Part shown: one piece after another, positions 26,278-37,281 of the stretch
Layout: every line of letters begins with the position of its first letter
Numbering within the stretch: position 1 is the stretch's first letter
From: Saprospiraceae bacterium
GTDB taxonomy: Bacteria > Bacteroidota > Bacteroidia > Chitinophagales > Saprospiraceae
NCBI GenBank assembly: GCA_016717105.1
Contig: JADKGF010000009.1
Location: 1 to 64,000, forward strand
Reading direction: 5' to 3'
Length of the DNA stretch: 64,000 nucleotides
Position numbers and translations under genes: made by a program
The notes under the pieces: generated by a model
What the model was told of the DNA's origin: nothing
Database searches by the model: none
Seen by the model: only the letters and a program-made list of their open reading frames with translations

Positions 26278-28108
26278 ATGCGTTTTATTGCACTTTTATT
26301 TTTTGTATTTAATATATTTAATATTTTGTATTGTCAGGTTGGAGATTCGCTTTTTGAAAATATAGACGAAATAGTTATTTCACAAAATAGAATCCATCTT
26401 GCATTAAAAGATAACACACGACAAATCCAAGTAATCAGTAAGAAGCAAATCATGGTTATGCCTGCGACTAGCTTGCCGGAATTACTTCAACATATCAGTG
26501 GAATCGACATCCGGCGTCGAGGTATCAATAGCACACAAGCAGATATCAATATCCAAGGTGGAAGCTTCGAACAAGTACTCATACTTTTGAATGGCGTCCG
26601 CATGACCGATGCACAGACAGGACACCATAATATGTACTTGCCTATTAGTATTCAAAATATAGAGCGTATAGAAATAGTGAAGGGTAGTGCAGCCCGCATT
26701 TATGGTCAAAATGCCTATGCAGGTATTATCAATATTATTACGAATCCAGGTGAAAATGCCAGCATCATTGGAACAGTAGAATATGGTAGTTTTAATACCA
26801 TCGGTGCAAGAATCCATGTTGATCTTCCTACTGGAAAAATGTTTCAGTCCTTGGACCTTTGGCATGAAACGAGTGACGGGTACCGATATAATACAGATTA
26901 GTATAAATAAAGGCACAAAAGGAGAAACTAAAATTCTAGCAGGATTTACAGGCAGGAAATTTGGTGCAAATGGCTTTTATGCCAGTCCTTTGTATGCCGA
27001 TCAATACGAGGAAGTCCAGACAAGCATTGTAAGTGTAGCCACCAAACTGTTACATAAAAACATGGTTATTACGCCAAGGGTGAGTTGGAGACGAAACCAA
27101 GATACATATTTATTTATCCGTGACAATCCTAGTTATTATAGGAATCTGCACATAGGCAATACCTTACAAGCCGATCTCCAATTGTCCATCAATAATAAAT
27201 ATGGAATTTTGGGTATGGGCGCAGAATTGAATAAACAATTTTTGGTGAGTAATAATCTTGGCAATCGTGAGCGGACCATAAGCAGTATTTTTTTAGATCA
27301 GCATCTACATTTTGCTAAAGATAGTAAGTGGAAGGTAAGTTTTGGTATCAATACACAATATATTTCTGATATAAAAAAGGTGAAGTTGTATCCAGGCGTT
27401 GATATGAGTTATCAATGGACGCCGCAAATAAAAACATTTTTCTCTGCCAATATTGGAAATCGTATTCCGAGCTACACTGATCTATATTACAAAAGCCCGG
27501 CTGAACAAGGAAATCCAAATTTGTTGCCAGAATCCACCTTTGACTTGAGGCTGGGTACCCAAATAAATGCTCAACAATGGTCCATAGATGCAAGTATTTT
27601 CAGAAGAATGAGTAACAATACCATCGATTGGTCTAAGGACTCTATCAATCAATCAAAATGGTTGATATCCAATATTTTAGAGACTAATCTTTATGGATTG
27701 GATGTAATTGGCTCTTGGAAAATGAGTAGTAATGCAAGATTTTCTGCCGGTTATATGTATCTTCACAATGACGCTAAAAGTAATATTGGCAATATCAGTA
27801 GATATGCATTGGACAATTTGAAACATCAGATAAAAATGGGTCTCAGTATCCAATTGCCGATCATTCCTATCAATGTAGCCATCCAATACAGATATAATGC
27901 TCGCAATACACCAGAAAGTTTTAAAACATACGAGGGCTTTCAGCAGCATCATTTGTTAGATACTAAGTGGACGTACGCATTTAAAAGTGTCAATATCTCA
28001 GCAAAAATGTATAATATCACCAATACAGCATACACAGAAACTGGATTTGTACCTATGCCAGGTAGATGGTATCAAGTGAGTGTACAATATGCTTGGGTTA
28101 AAAAGTAG
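26278..28108 (+). pseudogene. BtuB-like TonB-dependent outer-membrane receptor, one frameshift
   Basis: The first 207 codons give a signal peptide (IALLFFVFNIFNILYCQ), a TonB-box-like start (IDEIVISQNR) and a complete plug domain (ELLQHISGIDIRRRGINST, IERIEIVKGSAARIYGQNAY). At 26899 one base is missing (YRYNTD/YSINKGTKG), and the next frame holds the whole 22-strand-type barrel to the final aromatic strand (GRWYQVSVQYAW). The repaired length of about 610 residues matches small BtuB-type receptors for cobalamin or similar ligands. The ligand is not shown by the context. A single indel suggests consensus error or a recent mutation. Confidence 0.85.
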
Positions 28109-28174
28109 AAAGTGGGAAATGTCGAAGTAAAGGCTACGTTTGTTATAGTGCCTTTTGAAGAAATAACGATTATT

Positions 28175-28561
28175 TTATAAATGGTAAGAGTTAATAACCT
28201 GCAGGCCTTCTATACTATTAAAATCAGATATATTGCGAGTTATTAGAATTAATTCGTGAACCATTGCTGTAGCGGCAATAATGGCGTCAGGTAATTTGTT
28301 TTTATTTTTACGTATCTTTATACATTCATCTACCACCTTTTCCGAAAGATCCAATACAATAGTATCATTGACAAAACTAGTTAATAGTTGATAATGTTCG
28401 TCAGGTGCGTTAAAACCAAGTAACTCAATTTTGGTAACAACAGAAATATTCGGTACATCATCAAAAATGTCGTTCATAAAATACATTGCAGTCTCTGGGA
28501 GCTTATTACTGAGAAAATCAATAACGGCATTTGTATCAATTAAATACTGCTGTTGCGCCAT
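28175..28561 (-). CDS. PIN-domain ribonuclease toxin (VapC-like)
   Basis: 128 residues with the PIN acidic set: first Asp in YLIDTNAVIDFL, Glu in VTKIELLGF, then KLPDAIIAATA and ITRNISDF. VapC-type toxins cut tRNA or rRNA when freed from the antitoxin. The start at 28561 overlaps the end of the small gene before it by 22 bases, the typical coupling of antitoxin then toxin. The target cannot be predicted. Confidence 0.85.
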   Translation of the reverse strand: MAQQQYLIDTNAVIDFLSNKLPETAMYFMNDIFDDVPNISVVTKIELLGFNAPDEHYQLLTSFVNDTIVLDLSEKVVDECIKIRKNKNKLPDAIIAATAMVHELILITRNISDFNSIEGLQVINSYHL

Positions 28562-28755
28562 TCATTTCGACTTTGAGTTACATAATTTTGAAGTTCATCA
28601 GCTATATTAGCAGGAAGTTTTCCTGCATATTTTAGTGAAATCTTTTGTTGCGGCTGAACACTTTTTTTAAGAACTCTTATAATCTGTAAATCCTCCAAGT
28701 CCTCTAAAATTCTATAAGCTTTATTATTTTTGATTTGTACTAATACTGTTTCCAT
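28540..28755 (-). CDS. Antitoxin partner of the PIN toxin
   Basis: 71 residues from the preferred start at 28755 (METVLVQIKNNKAYRILEDLEDLQIIRVLKK). An earlier ATG at 28818 adds residues that look like intergenic translation. The N-terminal part resembles the short beta-strand/helix start of small DNA-binding antitoxins; the C-terminal part (ADELQNYVTQSRNEWRN) would wrap the toxin. It probably represses its own promoter. The call rests on size, order and overlap with the PIN gene. Confidence 0.7.
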   Translation of the reverse strand: METVLVQIKNNKAYRILEDLEDLQIIRVLKKSVQPQQKISLKYAGKLPANIADELQNYVTQSRNEWRNSSI

Positions 28756-29012
28756 TATAGAATTAATTTTATTATTTAATTTTTGAAAGCGCATTATCCA
28801 CAATATTGATGTTTCCACAAATATTTAATGACTTTTCACCACAAATATACGAAAATAAATAATACAAATGGTAGTTCTAAATACGCAAACCATTTATAAT
28901 CATTTCTATTATTTTCATATATACTCAAATCTAACGATTACCAAAAGAAATCATTCCTTTTTAAACTTTATCGTCATGACAAAGTTTATACATCACACAA
29001 TTATCATTAAAG

Positions 29013-29240
29013 ATGTCACAGCCAACAAAAATAACGGTTAATTCAAATGGATCTCTCAAAGTCGAAGGAGATATTATAGTCGTGGATGGTGCAGGTAATG
29101 AATATAATCTGCAAGGTAGAACGACTGTTGGTTTTTGCAGATGTGGCCTATCGAAAAACAAGCCATTTTGTGATGGATCGCACAAGGGACATTTTGAGCA
29201 TGATGCAGTAGCTTTTGATTTGCCACCAAAAAAAGTGTAA
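29013..29240 (+). CDS. CDGSH iron-sulfur domain protein
   Basis: 75 residues with the CDGSH signature CRCGLSKNKPFCDGSHKG, whose three Cys and one His bind a 2Fe-2S cluster. Short single-domain bacterial members are cytoplasmic electron-transfer or redox-sensing proteins. Converges with the EamA transporter, whose stop is 2 bases from its own. Confidence 0.9.
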   Translation: MSQPTKITVNSNGSLKVEGDIIVVDGAGNEYNLQGRTTVGFCRCGLSKNKPFCDGSHKGHFEHDAVAFDLPPKKV

Positions 29241-29242
29241 TA

Positions 29243-30160
29243 TTAACTTTTCTTGAAGCTCACCATGACACCGCAGATAATAATCAATAAGATACCTGTC
29301 ATACTGAGTACATCAGGAAATGCATCACCCAACATAGTACCAAAGATGATGGAAAAAACAATATTGCTATAGCCAACGGCAGCAATCACACCAGTCTTTT
29401 GGTAAGAAAATGCTTTGGTAAGATAGACTTGGCCGACCAATGCAGCGATGCCCAATAATAAGATCACAGATATGTGTTCCATTTTAGGGGTATCGAACTT
29501 TTGAATAAAAAAATCGAACTGTGGGAATTCCTCGACACTGCCTAAACTTAGTGATATGACAGGCAAGATGATACCCGATAGCATAAAAGACAAAATGATG
29601 GTGCGCTGATCATAGTATTTACTTAGTCCTCTGATACTCATATAGGCCATTCCAGTCATGACGGCATTCGAAATACCTAAAAGGTGATGTTTTAAAGTGA
29701 GTTGGGAGCTATCAACCGAAGGTAAAAAAATTAGACAAATACCGACAAAACCAATAATTATTGCCGTCCATTCTCTAAAAATCAATTTTTCGCCCAAAAG
29801 AAAAATTGCCATCACCGATAGAAAAACAGGATACGATTGTTGGTACGTGATGGCTATTGCAAGCCCTATTTTGGAGATACCATAGAAGAATGTATATAAA
29901 GCTAAAGTACCGATTACGCCTCTGAATATCAGCAAACCAATCTTGCCACCCAAAGCGTCTGCTGGTTTTTGGATCAAAGAATACACAATAAAGCCTACAC
30001 CTATGATATTCCGAAACAATACCAATTCTATTGGATTGATATCGCTTCTGAGATATCGGGCACAGGCTCCAGTTAGTGCAAAACTGAACGAAGCAATGAC
30101 CATGTACATGATTCCTCTTTGGAGATCATCATTTGGCCATTTACGAAATTCGGCATCCAA
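29243..30160 (-). CDS. EamA/DMT-family transporter
   Basis: 305 residues with about ten hydrophobic helices in two related halves (SFALTGACARYLR ... LFRNIIGVGFIVYSL; LLGISNAVMTGMAYMSIRGL). These are the drug/metabolite transporter EamA repeats. The first half keeps the conserved end GLAIAITYQQSYPVFLSVMA. It exports small metabolites; the substrate is unknown. It starts 7 bases after the stop of the large protease gene upstream on the same strand. Confidence 0.85.
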   Translation of the reverse strand: MDAEFRKWPNDDLQRGIMYMVIASFSFALTGACARYLRSDINPIELVLFRNIIGVGFIVYSLIQKPADALGGKIGLLIFRGVIGTLALYTFFYGISKIGLAIAITYQQSYPVFLSVMAIFLLGEKLIFREWTAIIIGFVGICLIFLPSVDSSQLTLKHHLLGISNAVMTGMAYMSIRGLSKYYDQRTIILSFMLSGIILPVISLSLGSVEEFPQFDFFIQKFDTPKMEHISVILLLGIAALVGQVYLTKAFSYQKTGVIAAVGYSNIVFSIIFGTMLGDAFPDVLSMTGILLIIICGVMVSFKKS

Positions 30161-30167
30161 GTGTTGA

Positions 30168-33100
30168 TTAACGTTTTACCACTTTTTTTGAAATAATACC
30201 ACTTCCCGTATTCAATTTTAGGATATACATTCCGGAAGGTACATAAGACAAATCAACACTAAAAGTATTGCCAGGACCTTGTTTTTGATCAATGACAGCT
30301 CCGCTTATGTCCGTCAATTGATAATTCAATATCGTCGTATTCTGATCTGCACATTGTACATTTATTCGGTCATCAGCGGGATTCGGAAATACTATGAAAC
30401 GGTCATCTTTTTGTGTATTGTCTGTATATGAGGGATAAGATTTATCTACATCTATTGGGAAAGTTGAAATTTTATCCCATCCACCTCGGCCGTCCCAAAC
30501 CACAAATTTGAATTGGTCATCATCTTCATCAGGTGCATTATGAAGGTAATTGAGTACATTATTATTGATGTCCGCTTGCGTAAATAGATCGCCAGGCTTT
30601 GCAGGTGTACCATTAATTGTAAGGATACCTTTGATAGGTAGGCTTACTAAGGTGTATTTTATATCTGACGGTTGATTATCATTGTCTATACTTAGAATAT
30701 TGGCATTTGTTATAATTTTGGAATCTCCAGGATGTACACGCAGCGTATCCAATAAGCTAACTTTTGGTGGATTTAGGGTGATATTTGAACAAATTTCTAA
30801 ATCGAAATTAATGAGCCGTCCACCATTACCAGGCGCTACGTCATCGACTCTTAAGGTCCAAATACCTTGCATATTGCTACCATTAAATGTATTCAATGGT
30901 GTCGTTTCTGGCCTAAGAATTCTTCCAGTGAAGATCGGACAACTAAAAAAATCGTTGCTCTGGTCATCAAGACCGATATTGACACCGGCACCTGAAGGAC
31001 ATCGGCTACTCCATAGTTCGGCTTCTTTTCCGGAAGGAGATTTTAGATACACATTCAAATCTGAAGATTGCTGATGATTCAATCTTATGTTTTTTACATT
31101 CACATCGCTGATACTGCCACTACTTGTAAAATTGAGTTCTGTTTGTACTGATGGCGTACCTGCCGAAGAAATGTTGATGGCTAATTCTCCTGATTTCACC
31201 AATTCACAATCAAAAGATTCGGTATTGAATGCATAGATCTCCGACCAAGTGCCGTCACCACATGCATTGGAAGCACGCACACGCCAATAGTAGATTGTCG
31301 CTTTTTCCAAAAACACATTTGAAAAATAAAACGTGTCTGTGCTTGTATAATTGATGACCAATTTATCATTAGAAAATGATGGTGAAGTTGCTACTTGTAG
31401 GTCATAAGATGTTGCATCTATTTTTGGATTCCAATAGTACTTTTGAGTTGGTCCCACGCCTTCGCTTCCATTATCAGGTAGAGTTGGTGCTGCAATGTCC
31501 AGATCTGTTCCCATAACGCTGATATAGATAGTAGATTCTATTGTGTCAATGCCCGGTACGAAACTTCTAACTACCATTGTGTAATCTGCAGTACCTTTCA
31601 CCTCAGCCATATCCAGATGTAAAGTATTATTTTCTCCAGGTGTCACAGCCTCATTTGCAAAGGTGGCAACTGCTCCGTTAGGTAAACCTGAGACCACTTC
31701 AAATTGGATTTTTTCTGTCAATCCTGTCAGCCCTGATGTGGTAAATTGAAAGTCAATATCTGATGGGAGACAAGCGCTTTTAAAATTTTCTTTGATTCCA
31801 GTCAAAAATCCAGGCGTAGTCGGAAGATCGATCCGTGAGTTTACAAGATTGGTAGCAAAAAATATATTTTCGTGTGCTTTGACTACGATCCTAGCTCTGG
31901 TGGTGATATTGTTAGGAATTACAATGTTTTCTTCACCATCATTTGGTACGCGATTGCCTACAAGGATGAGCTTGTCACTATCAAAATCCAAACTATTGTC
32001 CAAAGCTATATAAATATCTACAAACTTACAATTGACTGGAGCGATATCTGTTTTAGCTACATCCCACGTAACTTTAAGCTTTTTGCCTACTACCAGTTTT
32101 TGTTCTACGGTAGGAAATGTGATGACAAAAGGACCTGCATCATTGGCTACCTTAAATTTTATCTCTTCCCATACAGCGGCATTTCCAAGTGGATTATTGT
32201 CTCTTACCACAAATCTGAATGTCAAGTCACGACCATACGTTGGCAGTAATTCTTGTTTATTGTCAAATTCACCACTCAGTATTCTAGATACATTAGGAAA
32301 ATATCTTGCAGGCGAAGCTGCAGGTTTTATCGATCTGAAAATCGGTGCATTTCCTGCTGGTTCGCCCAATGGACTTGAGCCTTGATTATCAAATTGTTCC
32401 CACACATACGTCATTTTATCATCATTTTGATCTGTTGCCAAACCTTTTAGTACAAACGGCGTAATTTTAGGTATATAAAATCCAGATGTGTATGGTAAAG
32501 TTATTTGTGGTACAAAGTTGTTGATATCAATCTTTTCAGCACAGACATAAGCGTCGGCTCCTTCTAAATTGGTATAGGAAATGATCTGCTCCAATGATGC
32601 TACATGATAATAATTATCTCGTGGAGCGCCTAGATTGCTGGCACCACATGCGCCAGGGTAGGCCATGATCGTGGAGCCGCTACCTGGTTCAAAGCCTGTT
32701 GGTGATAATTGTCCTTCTTGGCCTGGACAGTTGTTGAATGTATGGCTTGCAGTCATCTGATGGCCAACTTCATGATTGAACACCAATACGATACCACTCG
32801 ATATCCCTGCGGCGTTATGACAAGTGACGCCAGCACCTTTTTGCGACGTACAAATATTGCCACCAGCTACACCACCTACATCATAGCACACTGAAAATAC
32901 ATGACCTACATCATACCCATTTGAACCTACTCTATTATTTAGGATTGTGGTGTTTTGGCCTAAAATTTGCAAACCTGCTTCTGGCATTGTGTATGGGTCA
33001 GAATTACCATCCAAGTAAATAAGTAGGTCATTTTTTGCTACTAAAACTACTCTGACAGCTATCTCGGCTTCGAATAGCAAATTGGCCCTATCCACAAATA

Positions 33101-33794
33101 CGACCATGTCAGCAAGTGCTTTTTCTTTGGTGCCACGGATAGCGCCCCATTCTCCAGTGCAACCGAGTGCTAGTCGATATTTTCTCATTTCCATCTTACC
33201 TTCCGGAAAGCTTCTTTTGCCCCATTTTTGTTTATCAGCAGCGTGAAATGGTATATCTTCAGTACCACATAATGTCTGGGCTGTAATAGATGGATCTTGA
33301 TGGTCAGCTGTATGATAAACAATGTAGTTGTCGTCAACTTCCGTACTGTATGGATCAATGTAAACCTGCTCATCTCCAGATTTTATCGCTGCATGAAAAC
33401 CATTCGGACCTAAACTAAATCGGGCGGTAATCTGAGGATTTTGTTTGTTATATCCTTTATATGTTTGTATAGATGGATATTTTTCTGCCAACTCATCTTC
33501 CATTACCGGAGAATTCCATGCGATAAATTCTTCAAAGCTGCCATCTGGCATAGGAAGCGATATTTCCACACTTTTTTGAAGATAATTAGGCGTAAATTCC
33601 TTAGGTGCTTGTTGCAAATACGCTGTTATTTTATTTGATTCCAAACTAAAAACCGCATATTTCGTAGGGATGATCGGTCTTGTGCGATATTCTCTTTCTG
33701 GGATTAACGATTCATTGGTTTTTTTCCAAAAGTTTTGAGCTTCCATATTTGTGTGTAAGGTCAGAAAGCCAAGAATAAAAATGATTGATTTCAT
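30168..33794 (-). CDS. Secreted metzincin-type zinc protease with P-domain and T9SS sorting domain
   Basis: 1208 residues from the start at 33794 (MKSIIFILGFLTLHTNMEAQ), which gives a clean signal peptide; the in-frame ATG 27 codons upstream does not. A propeptide-like region is followed by a reprolysin-like catalytic domain with HEVGHQMTASH around residue 340 (the HExxHxxxxxH zinc site). Then come beta-sandwich regions, a fibronectin III-like segment, a proprotein convertase P-domain (NLNVYL-type DLNVYLKSPSGKEAELWSS ... GIWTLRVDDVAPGNGG) and a cadherin-like stretch. The end is a T9SS sorting domain (IVFPNPADDRINVQC ... SGMYILKLNTGSG). It is an extracellular protein-degrading enzyme. Intact. 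Confidence 0.88.
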   Translation of the reverse strand: MKSIIFILGFLTLHTNMEAQNFWKKTNESLIPEREYRTRPIIPTKYAVFSLESNKITAYLQQAPKEFTPNYLQKSVEISLPMPDGSFEEFIAWNSPVMEDELAEKYPSIQTYKGYNKQNPQITARFSLGPNGFHAAIKSGDEQVYIDPYSTEVDDNYIVYHTADHQDPSITAQTLCGTEDIPFHAADKQKWGKRSFPEGKMEMRKYRLALGCTGEWGAIRGTKEKALADMVVFVDRANLLFEAEIAVRVVLVAKNDLLIYLDGNSDPYTMPEAGLQILGQNTTILNNRVGSNGYDVGHVFSVCYDVGGVAGGNICTSQKGAGVTCHNAAGISSGIVLVFNHEVGHQMTASHTFNNCPGQEGQLSPTGFEPGSGSTIMAYPGACGASNLGAPRDNYYHVASLEQIISYTNLEGADAYVCAEKIDINNFVPQITLPYTSGFYIPKITPFVLKGLATDQNDDKMTYVWEQFDNQGSSPLGEPAGNAPIFRSIKPAASPARYFPNVSRILSGEFDNKQELLPTYGRDLTFRFVVRDNNPLGNAAVWEEIKFKVANDAGPFVITFPTVEQKLVVGKKLKVTWDVAKTDIAPVNCKFVDIYIALDNSLDFDSDKLILVGNRVPNDGEENIVIPNNITTRARIVVKAHENIFFATNLVNSRIDLPTTPGFLTGIKENFKSACLPSDIDFQFTTSGLTGLTEKIQFEVVSGLPNGAVATFANEAVTPGENNTLHLDMAEVKGTADYTMVVRSFVPGIDTIESTIYISVMGTDLDIAAPTLPDNGSEGVGPTQKYYWNPKIDATSYDLQVATSPSFSNDKLVINYTSTDTFYFSNVFLEKATIYYWRVRASNACGDGTWSEIYAFNTESFDCELVKSGELAINISSAGTPSVQTELNFTSSGSISDVNVKNIRLNHQQSSDLNVYLKSPSGKEAELWSSRCPSGAGVNIGLDDQSNDFFSCPIFTGRILRPETTPLNTFNGSNMQGIWTLRVDDVAPGNGGRLINFDLEICSNITLNPPKVSLLDTLRVHPGDSKIITNANILSIDNDNQPSDIKYTLVSLPIKGILTINGTPAKPGDLFTQADINNNVLNYLHNAPDEDDDQFKFVVWDGRGGWDKISTFPIDVDKSYPSYTDNTQKDDRFIVFPNPADDRINVQCADQNTTILNYQLTDISGAVIDQKQGPGNTFSVDLSYVPSGMYILKLNTGSGIISKKVVKR

Positions 33795-34220
33795 ATATAA
33801 GGAATTTATCTTTTTAAGTTGAAAACATCCAAAACTAGGTAAGACCTTCTGAAAAAACAATAACTGACTAAGCAAATGTAATCATTGTATTTCTTATCTT
33901 ACGTATAATGAGCATACATAAAATATGCATGAATCTTTATCGAAATCGTAAAATTAGCTATTAAATAATAAGCTTACCATCTAAGTTTAAAAAAATTATC
34001 CCAAACTGTATTGTTTCCGACGTTTTTGTTGCATTCTCGACATATCTTGACCTTAGTAGTAAATTTAATTAGATGAATTAACGAAATTATATTACTAAAA
34101 TAATAATTAAATCAAAAGATAGTACTTAGTAGAAGATATTATGAGGTATTTACTTTGAAATTTAAAAATTAAATTAAATTTACACGAATTTTATATTTTT
34201 TACACCTAAACAAATGAAAT
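33795..34220. other. Divergent AT-rich intergenic region
   Basis: About 425 bases between the protease and the SusC gene. It must hold promoters for both directions, but no exact TTTG-N19-TAnnTTTG was found. No gene or hairpin supported. Confidence 0.4.
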
Positions 34221-37200
34221 ATGAGGTATGCTTCACTTATTTTTTTCATGTTTTTGTATGGAATTTACCTTTCCGGACAAAATACATCCGTAACTGGAAA
34301 AGTAATCTCTTCTCAAGACAATACGCCATTAATCGGTGTGAATGTCATGTTAAGTGGTGAAAGTACAGGTACAATTACCGACTTAGATGGTAATTATTCA
34401 CTTTTAAATGTGCCTCCAGATGGTGCATTGGTGTTTTCGTATGTCGGTTATGAAACCCAAACAGTCAATGTATCCAACAGATCAGTTGTTGATGTTACCT
34501 TGTCAGTTGGCAACGTGTTGAATGAAATTGTGGTAACTTCCTTTGGAATACCTAAGGATAAAAAAGTATTGGGTTATGGTTCTCAAAAGGTCTCAGGAGA
34601 TGATCTACGGAAGTCCAATCAACAAAACATCGTCAATGGCTTGCAAGGTAGATTGGCTGGTGTTACCATCAATAGTGCAGGTGGCGCTCCGGGTGCAGGT
34701 GCAAACATTAACATTCGAGGTATCAATTCTATAGGTAGTGGTAATGACAATCAACCGCTTTTCGTGGTTGATGGTATTATTGTTAGCAATTCAACCAATG
34801 CTGGGAGTGTAAGACCTTCGGCGGGCTCTAATGCAGTCAACGACAGTGAACAATTCATGAATACCAATAGGGCTTCTGACATAAATCCTGCCGACATCGA
34901 GAGTATAAATGTACTCAAAGGTGCTGCAGCGACAGCGCTTTATGGACAGCGGGCATCAAACGGTGCTGTAATCATTACTACCAAAAAAGGCAAGTCTGGT
35001 GCCACCAGAATTGAGTATGGAATGACTTATGGCATTCAGAATGTAGATAAGGTACCAGAATTGCAGACAACCTATTATCAAGGTTTGTCTGGTATTCAGA
35101 GGGCATTACCTGCGACCATATTTTGGCAATTTGGGCCACAAGCACTTCCTGGTGATCCATTTGCAAATCATTTTAGGGATTTCTTCCGTACAGGCAATAC
35201 CATAAATCACTCATTGTCTTTCTCTGGTGGTAGTGATAAATCAACTTTCCTGACTTCGGCGTCTTATTTCAATAATAAAGGTATCGTACCTAATTCTGAT
35301 TTTAACAGAATCACGGCAAAGTTATCAGCTACACATCAGTTGACTGAAAAACTTAATGTAGGTGGTCAAATAAATTATGCAAAGTCGGCTGGTGCAAGTC
35401 CGCCATCAGGAGACAAGTCTATTTATAGCGCGCTTACTTTTTGGTCTCCAAATTTTGATGTAAATGACTATCTGAATGCTGACGGTACCGAAAAAGATTA
35501 TTCAAGTGGTACAATAGACAATCCAAGGTACGTAGCTGAGACGTCACCTTTAAATACAGAAGTCAATAGAGTATTTGGAGATATAAATTTGAATTATACG
35601 TTCAATTCATGGTTAAAAGCAAAATATCAAATAACTGCTGATTACTATAATGATAAACGCAATAGGGCAGTAGGTGCAGATTTAGATGCAGGCTCTCAGG
35701 TGCGTGGTTTTTATGTAGATCAGTACATCAATTCTTCTGAAGTTAACTCCAATTTCTTCTTGATGTCTAACCATCGCCTTACTAATGATTTGGCGCTCAA
35801 TGTAACCTTGGGACACAACGTAACGGATCAACTCACATCGTCTAGAGGCGTCCGAGGCGAAGGATTTATTGCATCAGGATTTTACAATTTGTCCAACACT
35901 TCCAACTTTTTTGCACTGGCTCCAACTGATTTCAGGAAGAGATTAGTGGGCGTATTTGGTGACGTCAGATTGGATTATAAAGACTTTTTGATATTAAATG
36001 TAACAGGCAGAAATGACTGGTCATCCACATTGCCGAAGGAAAATAGGTCGTTTTTCTATCCTTCTGTAAGTTTGGCCTATATCCTGACAAATTCTATTAT
36101 TGAATCTAATGACATCATAAGTTATGCAAAACTTAGAGGCTCATTTGCTCAAGTGGGTAAGGATGCATCACCATATCAGATTGGAACATACTTCGGAGCA
36201 GTACCTGGATTTCCATTTGGTGCTATTGGTGGATTTAGAAGAGATCTTGATATTGGAAATTTCAACTTAAAACCAGAAATTACCACTGAAAATGAAATCG
36301 GATTGGAAGCTAGTTTATTCAACAACTTGATAACACTCGAGACGAATTATTTTGTTCGAAAAAGTAAGAACCAAATCCTACCTGTCGGCGTAAGCAATGT
36401 GACTGGTTTTGCTTCATACGTAACAAATGCTGGTGTTATAAAAAATTCGGGTATTGAATTATTGCTTGGAGCAACGCCTATCAAAGGTGCCTTCCGATGG
36501 GATATCATGCTCAACTGGACGCGAATCCGAAGTGTGGTAGAATCGATGCCAGAAAATCTTAAAACCATCACATATTATGATCAAGGCAGATCTGCTCTAC
36601 GTATAGAAGAAGGTGGATCAATGGGCGATCTTTATGGGTATGAATGGAAACGAAATGAAAAAGGTGAAACTTTAATTGGCACAAATGGTTTGCCTACATT
36701 AGATCAAACAACATTGGTAAAAATAGGCAATGCATTACCGGATTGGACAGGTGGATTGAGCAATGCTTTTTCATATAAAGGGCTTACATTGGATGTATTG
36801 CTCGAGATGAGACAAGGTGGAGATATGGTAGATATTGGCGAGATAAACGCCATTAGAAACGGTACTTTGGCATTTACCGAAGATAGGAATAAGGCTGTAA
36901 TTTGGAAAGGTGTCTTAGCTGATGGTAGCCCCAATAATATTGTAGCTATTTTTGATGAAAATACATACCGAGCCTTTGGCATAAATGCACATCATTCTTT
37001 CAATATTCAAGATGCGTCATGGTTTAGGATAAGAAGTGCCAGCTTATCTTATGAAATTCCAAAATCCATCATAGGAAGCAAAATCAGATCCTTAAATATT
37101 GGTGTATCTGGTAGTAATTTGTTTTTGTCCACACCATTTAGAGGTTATGATCCTGAGGCATTGGCTTTTGGTTCTGGTTCCAATTTTATCGGTTATACTG

Positions 37201-37256
37201 GACGCAATACACCTAATACCAGAAATATTAATTTTAACGTCCGTGTAGGATTCTAA
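34221..37256 (+). CDS. SusC/RagA-family TonB-linked outer-membrane transporter
   Basis: 1011 residues, intact. A signal peptide, then a carboxypeptidase-regulatory-like beta-sandwich (VTGKVISSQDNTPLIGVNVM), then the plug with the SusC marks (VNGLQGRLAGVTINSAGG, NINIRGINSIG, INVLKGAAATALYGQRASNG), then the barrel ending in an aromatic strand (RNINFNVRVGF). It forms the channel under a SusD lid and is energised by TonB for uptake of oligosaccharides or peptides. The SusD partner starts 25 bases downstream. No glycoside hydrolase lies nearby, so a peptide or unknown substrate is as likely as a glycan. Confidence 0.93.
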   Translation: MRYASLIFFMFLYGIYLSGQNTSVTGKVISSQDNTPLIGVNVMLSGESTGTITDLDGNYSLLNVPPDGALVFSYVGYETQTVNVSNRSVVDVTLSVGNVLNEIVVTSFGIPKDKKVLGYGSQKVSGDDLRKSNQQNIVNGLQGRLAGVTINSAGGAPGAGANINIRGINSIGSGNDNQPLFVVDGIIVSNSTNAGSVRPSAGSNAVNDSEQFMNTNRASDINPADIESINVLKGAAATALYGQRASNGAVIITTKKGKSGATRIEYGMTYGIQNVDKVPELQTTYYQGLSGIQRALPATIFWQFGPQALPGDPFANHFRDFFRTGNTINHSLSFSGGSDKSTFLTSASYFNNKGIVPNSDFNRITAKLSATHQLTEKLNVGGQINYAKSAGASPPSGDKSIYSALTFWSPNFDVNDYLNADGTEKDYSSGTIDNPRYVAETSPLNTEVNRVFGDINLNYTFNSWLKAKYQITADYYNDKRNRAVGADLDAGSQVRGFYVDQYINSSEVNSNFFLMSNHRLTNDLALNVTLGHNVTDQLTSSRGVRGEGFIASGFYNLSNTSNFFALAPTDFRKRLVGVFGDVRLDYKDFLILNVTGRNDWSSTLPKENRSFFYPSVSLAYILTNSIIESNDIISYAKLRGSFAQVGKDASPYQIGTYFGAVPGFPFGAIGGFRRDLDIGNFNLKPEITTENEIGLEASLFNNLITLETNYFVRKSKNQILPVGVSNVTGFASYVTNAGVIKNSGIELLLGATPIKGAFRWDIMLNWTRIRSVVESMPENLKTITYYDQGRSALRIEEGGSMGDLYGYEWKRNEKGETLIGTNGLPTLDQTTLVKIGNALPDWTGGLSNAFSYKGLTLDVLLEMRQGGDMVDIGEINAIRNGTLAFTEDRNKAVIWKGVLADGSPNNIVAIFDENTYRAFGINAHHSFNIQDASWFRIRSASLSYEIPKSIIGSKIRSLNIGVSGSNLFLSTPFRGYDPEALAFGSGSNFIGYTGRNTPNTRNINFNVRVGF

Positions 37257-37281
37257 TTTTTCAATAAAAAACAAGAATATA